NCBI GenBank assembly: GCA_015680685.1 | Contig: MNCI01009176.1 | Coordinates: 60,001 to 124,000 of the forward strand | Reading direction: 5' to 3' | DNA: 64,000 nt | Origin: Gnetum montanum | Taxonomy: Eukaryota > Streptophyta > Gnetopsida > Gnetales > Gnetaceae | Shown here: in pieces, positions 47,095 to 58,486 of the stretch | Numbering within the stretch: the first letter of the stretch is position 1 | Layout of the letters: each line of letters starts with the position of its first letter | The notes under the pieces: model-generated | The model's input: only the letters and a program-made list of their open reading frames with translations | Told to the model about the DNA's origin: nothing | Databases searched by the model: none | Program-made: the position numbers and the translations under genes

Positions 47095-47700
47095 TGATGA
47101 GTGGCGAGGTACCCCTACACCCAACCATACGAATACGAGTGTTCACGCATGATCCAGTCGAACTCCGTGGACAGGCTAGTTGTGGTATCTAAATAGTTAC
47201 ACGTTGATCGTAGTTCGCTGTCTTCCCACCTAGACTAGTATTACTTTGTCACGTATGGTTTAGTCCAAAGTGAGGCGTATGATGTGATCCTAAACTAATG
47301 CTACTCCTAGAGACAATGGAGAATAATATTGATTAAACTAATGAGTAATAGGAAATGAAGTCTAAGCTAACCTAAGTGCAATAAGCATCTGTTCCTTAAT
47401 CATCTGTACACATCTTGGACCTCATGCACGACTACTATTGGGATTACCAAGCGTAGATCCTAGGTACGCTGCTGGGTTACCAAGTAGTCACACTTAAATG
47501 CTCGTGATTAAGTTGTACTCATTCTGCATTTAACAACAGGAATAGTAAATGATGATAAATAAATATTAACTAANNNNNNNNNNNNNNNNNNNNNNNNNNN
47601 NNNNNNNNNNNNNNNNNNNNNNNNNNNNNNNNNNNNNNNNNNNNNNNNNNNNNNCGTATACGCGGCCCCGTCAACGCATCGACTTAATGACACTTCATCA
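47095..47700 (-). repeat. 3' LTR of element B, with sequence gap
   Basis: Aligned to 51800-52625 it lacks about 303 bp, replaced by 81 N at 47574-47654. The last 46 bases (47655-47700) match the right LTR's end. Confidence 0.93.
47574..47654. other. Assembly gap (81 N)
   Basis: By comparison with the other LTR the true missing sequence is about 300 bp (equivalent of 52277-52579), so the N run understates the gap. Confidence 0.95.
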
Positions 47701-47716
47701 TACCCCCACGACTGAG
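47701..47716 (-). other. Polypurine tract of element B
   Basis: On the minus strand CTCAGTCGTGGGGGTA directly precedes the 3' LTR start TGATGAAG. Confidence 0.75.
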
Positions 47717-49654
47717 TAAAAACTCATCCTCGAGTCAAAGAAAGTAAGGAACAAGCTCAATTGAATACACAGTGGATAGGTATGGGATTATTGACTAACT
47801 AGAAATTTATTCATGCTGCAGTGGATATGAAAAAATTGGGACACAGACACAAAATGACAAAATTTGTGGAACTCATGGGGTTCTCGGTAGTGGTGGCTCC
47901 TCCATGGGTGCCTTTCCTTTGTCCTGTGCATCAGGCTTCTGAGATTGATACCATTGAAGAAGCACCTGATGTTTCTCCTCTTCTATTTGAGTATTATGAG
48001 CTGTCCATGTTGATGTTCCAATGTTTGATGGAGTCAGCACTTTTCATGGACACGGCAGCTGTGGGAACTCTTGATTGGCCTTGACATGCCATGCCACAAA
48101 TAGCCATCATTCCTCTTCATAGGCTCGGGCCTTGACCTCTCCTCCCTTTGCTTGGATAGATTATGCAGTAACATGAGTTTTATGATGGATGCTGAATGAT
48201 TACCTTCTACCCTGCATGTTCTGCACGAGGTCCTTGACCTCTGCCTCCCCCAGGTCATTCGGTTGTACCTTGAGAAGGTCCTCCTTGTTGTCTCCTTTTA
48301 GGGGCCATCTATAATCACACAAGGATCAATTATTAGTAAGGTTATTTGAAAAGAGTTCAATGATTTCATACCTTACTCATTGCCTTTAATAAATGTTGAA
48401 TTCTTTACTTAGTGTGATTTTAGAGTTAGAAAATTTTCAAGGAAGTTGCCCTAAAATTTTTAATGTCGGACCTGGTTTTGGGGAATGTTTGATAAAATAA
48501 TGACAAAGGAAAGAATATATTTGGCAATGAAATACTCGAAGGGTATAAGATGATGTGGTGGCATGCAATAAGTACAAATTACAAAAGTCACGCAAATGGG
48601 TCCTTCCCAACGCAGGTTCCAACCTATAATGCCCTTGTGTAACCACACCTTAAAATGTCAGTAGGCATTAGAAGGTTGAAATGTAATCTATACCAATGCA
48701 ACAAAACACACACATGTTGATACCACTGTGATAAGGTATGAATTCAATGCTACACAAGACACGAGTCACAAATACATGAACAGCGAGATGGAATGAATCG
48801 GAGAAAGGATTGCAGAGATTGGAACGTGAGGTAACTTACTCAGGGCATAATGAACCTTGAGTTTAAAGAATGATTAACGTGTCATTTAACCCGTCATTCC
48901 AAGATCAGGACCAAGTCCATTCCTCTAATCAGTGACATCGCATTGTTCCATCCCATGATGAGCAACTATGAGAGTACCATAACAACAAGGCGTACGATCA
49001 CTTGGCGTTTTGTTCAAGGGAGGAGTTATTTTGTTTTGTGGCACTTCCTTTTTCTTTTGCTTTTTCTCTTTCTTTCTCTCTCTTTTTTTTTCACTTCACT
49101 GAATCCAGAGAAATCGCCAACCTTTAGGCATGGGTGCATGTCTTTCTAGTGGGATCCCCTAGAACAGTATTTGATTTTTGAGTGCCCTTTTGATTACTCT
49201 TACTCCCATTTTTCATTAGATTTACAAGGATCTTAGTACAACCACATTGCATGATAACTCCCACAGATGTCACCAAAGAGAATCCACAAGTCCCCTTGAT
49301 GTCACACCCTAATCATTTCCTCTTGGTCCATCCTTCTTCATTCTGGGCACAATGAACATAAAATTAATTTTAGGTTCAAAAATGTCAAGAATATCACTGT
49401 ACCCTCGAACAGAACCTCTTATTTATAAAGTGGATGTGTGGGTGTAGTGGGCTCACTATCCAAATAATTGATCACCAAGACTTGATAGCATAGAACACAC
49501 CTCAACCAACGAGCCACATGAGTGTTTTATTCATGGATGAGATTACTCATGAAAAGATAAAAAGACAAAAAGATAAAACAATAAGTTAAAAGGTGAAAAT
49601 CTGGAAAACAAAAAGTTGAAAAGTTAAAGAAATAGAAAACATTTATTATTTCTG
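47717..49654 (-). other. Non-coding interior of element B
   Basis: No pol homology on either strand. Short frames here (for example plus 47821-48084) have no recognisable motif. A pyrimidine-rich tract on the plus strand (about 49047-49095) is purine-rich in the element's sense, as in the Tat-like 3' UTR. Confidence 0.6.
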
Positions 49655-51656
49655 TGTTGCTAGAATGGAGGATACCTCCCATAACTAAACAGTTGAGCAT
49701 GGCTAGAATTAATAAATGGAAGGTGAGGATCCTCGCATGTTGGAAATATTGGAACTTGATCATACGTACCCCATCGGGGTTCACACACTTGATTATAGTA
49801 AGCATAGTGGGGCAATTTATAAGATGTGGTTCTCAAATAACGAGTTGACCCACTATGATGTTTGTGACTGGAAGATGGTATGCAAGGATTGGTTTGTCGC
49901 TCTCCATTCCTGTGTTCATTGGGTAGTATGATTGTTGGAGTGTTAATTGGTGGCCTTGATGAAGTAACATGAGGCATTGGGTTTGAAGAGGAAGATGCAC
50001 CATAGTGTTGGATTTGTGCTAAGTTGGTGAATGCAATGGTTTCTGAACTGTGGTGTCCCTTTCAACGGTCATGTCTAAAGAAGGGATGCCTTCGATGTTG
50101 TGAAGGACCTCCACTACTGTTGATAGTAGTAGCAGAAGTAACATTTGTGGGTTGGTGCTATGGTGAAAAATCTTCTGGCATAGCTGGTGTTGATGTAGAA
50201 GGGCATGAAGTATGGGAATATTGAGGTTGAGGAGAAGTGTAGGGCACATGAGGTGGTGATCTTCTTGGAGAGGACATGGGTGGATAGTACTTAGGAGAAT
50301 GATAACGATGAGGTGAGGTAGAGGATGTTGATCCCATTGGAGAAACAGGGTGTTGAACATAATAATCATTTGGTGCTGGGACATACGAAGGGTATGGTCC
50401 AATTGGCAATGGCCTCCCCCACGATTGAGGTTTTTGCCACTGTGTTGAACCTGATATTTCTTTATGAAATCTGGATGTAACATTCCTCCCCAATGCTCAT
50501 GTAAATGTGACAAAACTAGACATTGGCCTTTGGATTGATCATACAAACAGACGTTACATTGATACATATGATTGGTAGTTGAGTTCTTATTCTTATTCTC
50601 TTCTACCCTTTGTTTCGATTGTTCCATGGTATCCTGTCCTATTTCTCGATTTGGCATAGTTTTTCTTCTAATAATGTTGGAATATTCTCCACATCTTTCA
50701 TGTACCCAGTCCGTCATCTTATTAATCTTTACCTCAATTTCATCTAGTGATTGCAGGATTGGCAAAGATGATTCCACCTCCTTAAAGTGAGTTGATTGCT
50801 CCTCTTCATGATCATGGACCCTTGTTAAGTTAACATTTTGGTCCTATTGAGAACTTTCAACATTCTCCCATTTGGCTATTTCTCCTTCTTCTTTGACTAT
50901 CTGCTTAATAAGCTCTTGGAGTTGATGGGTTCATAGCTCATATAGTTGACCTTAGGCGTACATCCCTAGGGTCTCGCTTGTTTCATTATGGAGCACATCT
51001 ATGATATGGTACATTAGCCTTTCCTCAGAGAACCCATGGCCTAGGTAGTTGTTTGACAGTGCATAATATATTTCTAAGGCCATGTCCAAGGGTTCATGTT
51101 GCACTTGTTTCCATTCTTGGATTTGTCTCCTCAAGGTTGACACTCTCGCATGGGTTTGATATCTTTCGTTGAAAAGTTCTACCATTGTTGACCAACATCG
51201 AATTGATTTTGGTTTTAATGACCTATACCGTACTTTTGCTTGGCCAACGAGTGTCAAAGGAAAGAGCTTAAGCTTTTGCCATCCATTATCAATATTGTTC
51301 CATGTACAGGCATCATAGAAGGCTTGTAAATATTATTGCGGATTTGAATCATTGCCTCTTGAAAACTTGGGAAAGTTTTTTAAATCAAGCATGGGTAGAG
51401 TACTTTCCTTACGATGCCTGCGGGCTATTCGAACAGCCTCCTGTATTTCCGTTAAGCTTCTAGTGGCCAATAGGGGTTCATCGTCATTAGGTATGTTATG
51501 CTTTTGTGCATTGGGACGATGTTGTCTTCGTTTATGTTTATAAGAAACCCCCACCTCGGGTTGTGTACTCCAATCTTCATTGTCATAATATTCATTGGTT
51601 CTCCAATGAATTTCCCTACTAGTGGTTGCGTTGTTATAGTCTTGTGAGAGAGACAT
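49655..51656 (-). pseudogene. Gag of element B, relatively well preserved
   Basis: Starts ATG at 51654-51656 (MSLSQDYNNATTSREIHWRT). The gag core reads LPMLDLKNFPKFSRGND (about 51345-51395), stop, then AFYDACTW, KLKLFPLTLVGQAKVRYRSL (51200-51260), MVELFNERYQTHARVSTLRR and GFSEERLMYHIIDVLHNETS (50960-51130). A zinc-knuckle-like YQCNVCLYDQSKGQC lies at about 50510-50560. The tail is proline/tyrosine/serine-rich (PIGPYPSYVPAPNDYYVQHP, 50158-50493) and continues to about 49660 in another frame. Only a handful of stops and two or three frameshifts over 2 kb. It would form particles that package the element's RNA, using partner enzymes. Confidence 0.85.
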
Positions 51657-51781
51657 GGTTATAAATTTGTGTGTGATTTTTTTGAATTTAATTTAATTTC
51701 TTTTTTTTTCTAAAGGATATATTGTTAATACTTGTTACAGTGACCTTGTATGATATAACTGATCTAGATAACTATCACCAT

Positions 51782-51798
51782 CCTCGACAATGGTGCCA
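51782..51798 (-). other. Primer binding site of element B
   Basis: On the minus strand TGGCACCATTGTCGAGG follows the 5' LTR by one base. It matches the Athila-type site TGGCGCCGTTGCCGGGGA with G-to-A and C-to-T changes only. Confidence 0.82.
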
Positions 51799-51799
51799 A

Positions 51800-52625
51800 T
51801 GATGAGCGGCGAGGTACCCCTACGCCCAACCATACGAATACGAGCGTTCATGCACGATTCAGTTGAACTCCACGGACAGGCTAGTTGTGGTATCTAGATA
51901 GTTACACATTGATCGCAGCTTGCTATCTTCCCACCTAGACTAGTATTGCTTTGTCATGTATGGTTTAGTCCAGAGTGAGGCATATGATGTGATCCTAAAC
52001 TAATGCTACTCCTAGAGACAATGGAGAATAATATTGATTAAACTAATGAGTAATAGGAAATGAAGTCTAAGCTAACCTAAGTGCGATGAGCATCCGTTAC
52101 TTAATCATCGGTACACATCTTGGACCTTGTGCATGACTACTACTGGGATTACCAAGCGTAGATCCTAGGTACGCTGCTGGGTTACCAAGTAGTCACTTAA
52201 ATGCTCGTGATTAAGTTCTACTCATTCTGCATTTAACAACAAGAATAGTAAATGACGATAAATAAATATTAACTAAGAAAGAAATAAATAACAATAACAA
52301 TTAAATAATTAAAACTAAGTGAATGCTGCAATGATGAAGTAATCTCGATCTTTATTTCCAATCATGTGTGCATCCAAGTACGTCACACTTGAATAAAGGT
52401 TCCGTACAATTACAAACATCACACTGTGGGCATGCACTGGGAAAATAATCTAACTCATATGGAAGCAAACTAAAAGAGTCTAGCTACAAATGACAAAAGG
52501 GTCCAAATGAGGTGGAGGGCCCTCTTATTTATAGCCCAGGATAGGTGGTTGCGTAAACGGGGCCACGTCGATGCGACTGTGTATACGCGGTCGTGTCAAT
52601 GCATTGACTTAATGAAACTTCATCA
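51800..52625 (-). repeat. 5' LTR of element B
   Basis: 826 bp, complete. Read on the minus strand it starts TGATGAAGTTTCATTAAG and ends GGCGTAGGGGTACCTCGCCG followed by CTCATCA, as do the LTRs of C and D. Confidence 0.93.
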
Positions 52626-52630
52626 AGGGT
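52626..52630. repeat. Target-site duplication AGGGT (right)
   Basis: Identical to 47090-47094. Confidence 0.9.
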
Positions 52631-53377
52631 TGATGAAGTTAGTGTAGATGTAGTGTTGATGAAGTTAGTGTAGATGCTAGTGATGATATACCTATAGAGA
52701 GTTAAAAACAAATAGAAAAAGTAAGAAAAGAGGAAAAAAATGGCATTAACTATACACTAATAATAAGACTATGCCACATAGAAAGAAGACATGAATGAAA
52801 CAAAATATTTATTGTCACACTTAACACACCTTTAACAAAGTAGAGTAGAATATTTAGATCCTTACCAATGTATTGAGAATAATGGAGATAAGGGAATAAA
52901 GAAGAAAAAGAGAGTCAAACAAGAAAATAAGAGATAAAAAGGAAGAAGAAGAAAAAATGAATAAACATATTAAGAAAACCAAATAAAGCTAGGGAAAAAG
53001 AGGATACTTAATAGTTAGTTTTACCTGTAAATTTGTAGTCATCAGCAACATTTATGGAACCATTTGGTTACATAATAGGTAAATGTTGTTAGTTTGATTT
53101 CTCATTTTTATGTAACAGTTAATGGGTATCTACAATATGAATCTATGTCTATTGTCTAGTATTTTTATTTGAGTAGATTGTAACTTAACACATTCATGAT
53201 GGAAATAAAGATAGAGATGGATTCTTGTTCATTACAATACTTTCAATTAGCTTAGATTTATTTTCCCATATTATTTAGTATTTTCTTAGTGTAATATTTA
53301 CAATTCATCATATGATAGCTAATGATAGAATGAGTAAAATCTAACTTTGACTGTTAACACATATTAGCTTAGTAATT
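52631..53377. other. Spacer between elements B and D
   Basis: Begins with two copies of a 26-bp unit (TTGATGAAGTTAGTGTAGATG..., at 52630 and 52656). No gene recognised in the rest, which is AT-rich. Confidence 0.5.
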
Positions 53378-54364
53378 TGATGAAGCATCAGTTGGTTGTG
53401 TTAACACAACTATGTTGAGGTAGATGACTTGATGCATGCTATCGCATCTATTGGCTACATTGATGTAGCCATGTTGATGCAAATTCATTGACATAGATGC
53501 CTCGATGCATGCCATTACATATTTTTGAATAAAAGGTTAATTTTTGTTAGCTCTGATATCAAATGTATGATATTAGAGCCCCGATATCAAGGGCCTAGAT
53601 GTGATGTTGGATATCCAATATCTCGCGATGTGTGCCAACCTATAAATATAGCACTTGGGCGCATAGTTTGAGCATAAGTTTTTCAATAGAGTAGCTAGAC
53701 TCTTGAGTTTTATTGCAGAATCTTAGAAAATAGTCAGTGAGTGCCTATAGAGTGGATTTGAGTCAGTTGTACGGAGTCTTATTCTAGTGGTAATGTACCT
53801 GGATACATTCCATGAACAGCAATAAGATTGATATTGATTCTTATTCATTGTAGCACTTTGAATAATATTAGATTTACTTTCCATGAAATTTACTTTTCAT
53901 GTACTTAGTTAATATTTACATTTCCATGTATATTAACTAAGCACATAAGTACAACCACTTCGAAGATGCATATGACTCTTGGTAATCCTAGCAATGCTTA
54001 ACATTTGGTAACCCAACAGTGTCATACATGTTCAAAATGTGCATGGAAAGTGGGATTAGATACTTATGTTAGGGTAGTTGATCATTAATTAGCAATTAGA
54101 TTAGTTGAATTGATTATAAATTGAGTTTCAACCTATTGTTAATTGTAGAAAAATAAAATATAAAATAATAAAAATTTTATGCTTCACTCTGGACTAAACT
54201 ATACGTGACAAAGCTAGCACTAGTCCAAGTGGGAAGACAAAAAACTGGATCAAGACATAATGATCTAGATTCCACAACTAGTCCCATCTACAGAATTCAA
54301 CTAGATTGTGCCTGAACACTTGTGATTCATATGGTTGGGTGTAGGGGTACCTCACTACTCATCA
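53378..54364 (+). repeat. 5' LTR of element D
   Basis: Starts TGATGAAGCATCAGTTGG, ends GGTTGGGTGTAGGGGTACCT followed by CACTACTCATCA, and is followed at once by a primer site. Same family as elements B and C. The 5' boundary is set by similarity to C's LTR start. Confidence 0.78.
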
Positions 54365-54365
54365 T

Positions 54366-54383
54366 TGGTATTATTGTTGGGGA
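54366..54383 (+). other. Primer binding site of element D
   Basis: TGGTATTATTGTTGGGGA, the Athila-type site TGGCGCCGTTGCCGGGGA after several C-to-T/G-to-A changes, one base inside the LTR. Confidence 0.8.
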
Positions 54384-54497
54384 TGGTGCTAGTTATCTAG
54401 ATTAGTTATATTACACATGATCGTTGTAAATGTATTAATGATCTATCTTTTAGAAAAATATTAATATTTTAAGTCACACATGTTATTAGGTAAAATC

Positions 54498-54596
54498 ATG
54501 TCTTCTTCACATAACACCAAGATTGCATCACATGATGAAAGCTCTCATAGGATAAATGATAGGATCTATACTAAAGAAAATTGAAGTGAACAACAT
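54498..54596 (+). pseudogene. Start of element D gag, cut by element C
   Basis: ATG at 54498, peptide MSSSHNTKIASHDESSHRIN, ends at the insertion of element C at 54597. Matches the gag starts of A and C. The remainder of D should lie beyond C's 3' LTR, outside the window. Confidence 0.7.
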
Positions 54597-55491
54597 TGAT
54601 GAAGTGTTCAGTTGATACGTTGACTGGGTTGTGTTAACGAAGCCTTGTTGACACGGCCATGTTGATGTGACCTCATCGACATATCCGTCCATGCATTAAT
54701 GTGACCCCGTTAACGTAGAGTTTATCTCTTGTTATAAATATGCATGCACCCGTAGCATTTATGGCATCTTTTGGAGTAGTTGTAGCTAAACTCTCACAAT
54801 TTGTTCCCGTAAGAGTTAGAATATTTTCCAGGTGCCCAAAATAGGTGTGAGAAAGGTGTACAACTCTTTATTCGAGTGCTAATGTACCTAAGCCCATTGG
54901 TGTGACCGAAAATAAAGACAAGCTTTTTGAGCATTCCTTGTAGCATTTGGATTTAATCACTTAAGCATTTTAATAGTTTAATATTTCAATGCTTTAATAA
55001 TTCTAGAAGCTTTTATTGTTATCACTTTACTGTTATTGTCCTTTCATATTATATGAGAATCATAGGCACGACCATCTCGAATATATATCAACCACTTGGT
55101 AACCTAGTGATGCTTAATGTCTAGTAACCCAGTGGTGGTTAAGGTATGTTCAAGATGTGCACAGAAGATGGGATCGGTTGCTTATGCTAGGGAGAGTTAA
55201 GAAATAGAGTAGAACAATTATAATTTACACAACTTTCCATTTCCTACAATTAAAGAATTAGATTTTAAAAGATAAAAAGGAAACCAATAAAAATCATTGG
55301 CCTCAATCTCACTTAACCATCGCTTTAGAATATCACAAGTGAGGTTGGGAAGACAACGACCATTCTAACTAAGGTTTTGCTAGCTAGAGTTTGGTATATG
55401 AAAGAGCTTGTAGTCTACAGAATTCAACCAAGTCATGGATGAATGCCCATGATTTGTATGGTTGGGCGTAGTGGTACCTTGTTGCTCATCA
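54597..55491 (+). repeat. 5' LTR of element C
   Basis: 895 bp, starts TGATGAAGTGTTCAGTTGA and ends GTTGCTCATCA. The five bases before it (AACAT) are the likely target duplication; the matching copy would be beyond the window. Confidence 0.82.
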
Positions 55492-55492
55492 T

Positions 55493-55510
55493 TGGCACTA
55501 TTGCTGGGGA
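55493..55510 (+). other. Primer binding site of element C
   Basis: TGGCACTATTGCTGGGGA, one base inside the LTR, close to the Athila-type TGGCGCCGTTGCCGGGGA. Confidence 0.85.
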
Positions 55511-55656
55511 CTGTTAGTCTTACATGCGCTATCTAGTCTTAGTAAGATCATTATTCACTTTGTTGGAACGGACCCAGGATAGTAAAATCTACGCACACTA
55601 GGTGGTTTAAGTAAAAGAATAAGGCACACCAGTTGAGTTGTTACCTAACATCAAAA

Positions 55657-57925
55657 ATGTCTTCTTCTCATAGGTGAGATGGATCCAACCCACTAGTGTT
55701 GTAGGAGTATCGGGTTGTATACACACATCTAGACGAGTATATCCCCAACTTCACCTTTATCCTACATTAGGATGAGCACTTGCGAGGATGGGACATGGAG
55801 GGTAACATCATATTACCTCTTGATTGATCAGTTCTTGAAATGCTACTTCAAAATTTTACTAGACTGGGCATTCAGGACTACGATGTGGAATACATCATGG
55901 AGGATCATGACTACCAAGATTATCGTCCTAATGAGGCACAACATGCATGGGACCAGCAACAGGCAAAATGCCACGAACACATAAAGGGGAAATAGTTTAG
56001 CAACCCTTTATTCTTGTAGGACCTGCATGAAAATGATGAACCTATTTTTCATAATTCCCATTTGGCCGAACCTTCTCCAATGCATCAGATTATGCAGTCC
56101 ATCATACAAAGTAAACAATCAAGTAATTGGAAGCCCTAGGATGATGGGGGATTGCACAAGAAAGATCATGGCAAAGGCAAAGATGGACATGAAGATCAGG
56201 GTCGTCATCAGAGTAGAGGAGGAGATCGACAACAGGGTAGTGGTAGTTCTCCTCCCTCTTCTTCATCTTCTCATTCCACCTTGTCTTCACCAAGATTTGA
56301 CTACTTGGGGTGATGGAAATCGAAAAGACTGACAGGGATGACGTGAGAAAAAGTGTGACTAATCATGCGAGTCTCATTGTTAAGAAAGGAGAGGCAGCCA
56401 AAATTGCCATAAATGTTGTGGCCAATAATAGGACTATGGCTTGGATGAACCACTTCTGGCTACTTGAAGCATGCTTAACATAGCCAAGGAGGTTCAAATA
56501 CCTAGTAGGCATTTGAAAGATAGTCAGATCAAGTGCCTTGACATGAACAATATCCCCAAATTTGAAGGGGGATATAATTGTGATCCACAGACTCACTTGC
56601 AAGCATTTCATGATGCTTACATCCTATAGAACATAGACAATGATTGGAAAAAACTCAGGTTGTTCCCCTGAATACTCATCAAGGAAGTGAAAAGCTGGTA
56701 CCAATCTTTAGAATCAGAATCAATCAAACGATGAAGTACAATGCTAGAAATTTTTAATGATAAGTACCAAACCTACTCGAGAGTGGCTAATTTGAGACGA
56801 TAAATCTAAGGGTGGAAACAGGGTGGTCATGAACCCTTGAATGCAGCCATGGGTAGATATTACTCATTGTTACACTAATTCCTTAGTCATGGCTACTCTC
56901 AATGGGAATAGCTCTGCCATATCATAGATGGGCTTCGCTTTAAAATAAGAAAGACCTTGGGCATTTACGCTCAGGGATGGCTATCTAAATTGAGGGCCCA
57001 TCAACTGTAACATCTTATTGAGTAGGTGGATAAAGAGGAAGGGGAATTAAGGAAAAAAAAGAGTGCAAAAGAGTATAATTAGGACCCTTCCATCCGAAAG
57101 AGGAAAGTCCAATTTTGTGAAGAGGAGGAAGAATCACCACTGGATGCAATGGTGAACCGAAAAACCTTGCCCATACAAAAATTTTCCTTTGAAATTTCAG
57201 CCAAGGTTGACAAGCTGTGGGATTATTTGGATGAAATATTCCAAAGCATCCTGAAAATCATGGAGAAATCCAAAGAGCGAAGTATTGAGCGAGATAGACA
57301 AAGGAGACGAGAAGCTGAATGTGCCTACCATAAAGGTAAGGGCAAAGTTGCTGTGGTAGAACATGTTGCAGACTTTGACATAGAGAAGGATGATGGATGT
57401 GACATATGCTAGTACGAACATCCTAAGGGATGTTTCTCGGTGGTGTCACATCTACAAGAGTCTAGGGTGTATGTGCTAAATCCTCGTTTGGCAAGAAGGC
57501 AAACACCCTGAAGATTGCCTTATCTACAAGGCAATCCTAGGAAGTTCCAGCAACAATAAGGATATTATCCAAGTGTAGCATCACCACAACCCTATGAATA
57601 TTACCAACAATGGAAACATTTACAATCGTGGGGGAGTCCACCTCCAAGGCAATAGTACCCTTACTGGCAACTAGATCCTTATGGGTACTACGTTCAAAAA
57701 CTAGTCTCCCTGCGGGACTCTTCTAGTCACATGCTATTTCAAACTCATTACTACCACCTGGAATACTTTCAAACATATTATCCATCACCCTGAGGGAAGG
57801 ACCCACATCTATAATATCCTCCATCACCTTCTCCTTCCATCCCTACTCATCAATCCCCCACTCAGCTACCTCCTACTCCACCTATGCAGGGAGAGATACC
57901 ACCATAGGCATAGCAACGTAATGCC
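55657..57925 (+). pseudogene. Gag of element C, decayed
   Basis: Starts MSSSHR at 55657. Early part reads YDVEYIMEDHDYQDYRPNEA (about 55880-55940) and a glycine/serine-rich GKDGHEDQGRHQSRGGD (about 56175-56225). The core holds IPKFEGG-like, DPQTHLQAFHDAYI (56580-56625), then EVKSWYQSLESESIKR (about 56685-56735) and NDKYQTYSRVANLR (about 56757-56800). A helical, basic stretch (57149-57412) ends with a C-x2-C remnant (GCDIC). The tail is tyrosine/proline-rich (57560-57900). Stops are numerous and several frame changes are needed. Confidence 0.8.
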
Positions 57926-58486
57926 ATGAGGGCTGTCAACTTACAGTCAGCTTCTCAATTGAGTGGACTAAAATTAAAACCATGGAAATTCCCTTTCTTT
58001 TGGCCTAATGACCCAAACATACCCTCACATTCACTTGTGGCCAATGCTTTTGAACCTTCAATTTCCTCCACCATTCAACCATTCAAGCAACCTTCCAACC
58101 AAACACCCTCCATAGTACAAACCATCATGCTAACACACACTATGATGGACTGGATAAAGGTAGGTCATCTCCCTTGGCAATTGACTGATTTAGGGAGTCC
58201 CCTCATATACCTTCAAGTGGTAGAAAATGAGCCATGTAAAGCTCTCTTGGATTCGGGGTCAAGTTTCAATTTGATTTCACATGAGATGTACAAGACTTGG
58301 AACCTACCCTTGATGAAGAAATGCAACATTCAGATCGAGTTGGCAAACCAATCCATAACTGTTCCCTTGGGATTGGTAGAAGATATCGTGACCACCGTTT
58401 GTGGGTGGTCCTATCTTGCTGACTTCCTAGTCATCCAAGTTGATAATTGCAAGGGAAATTTACCTATCATAATGGGGAGAGCCTAG
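57926..58486 (+). pseudogene. Aspartic protease of element C, open for 186 codons
   Basis: Continuous frame. An N-terminal linker (KPWKFPFFWPNDPNIPSHS) is followed by the protease. The substrate-side strand is CKALLDSGSSFNLISHEMYK, with the catalytic DSG at about residue 109. Then come IQIELANQSITVPLGLVED and a C-terminal FLVIQVDNCKGNLPIIMGRA ending at TAG where the family continues with tryptophan. A retroviral-type protease processes the polyprotein as a dimer. Although the active site is intact, the flanking frames are broken. Confidence 0.88.

Larger units (their letters stand above)
47095..52625 (-). mobile_element. Element B: complete gag-only Athila-like LTR retrotransposon, 5.5 kb
   Basis: LTRs at 47095-47700 (with an assembly gap) and 51800-52625 share both ends (TGATGAG...CTTCATCA), and both flanks are AGGGT. 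Primer site and polypurine tract place it on the minus strand. Only gag is present; there is no protease, RT or integrase, so it must have depended on a relative such as A, C or D, whose LTRs and gag are of the same family. By hand count the LTRs differ at about 34 of 480 positions, nearly all transitions, roughly half the divergence of the Tat-like LTRs. Confidence 0.92.

Noticed and set aside
47821-48084. 87-codon plus-strand ORF inside element B
   Set aside because: No recognisable motif, opposite to the element's sense, and typical of chance frames in AT-poor non-coding DNA.
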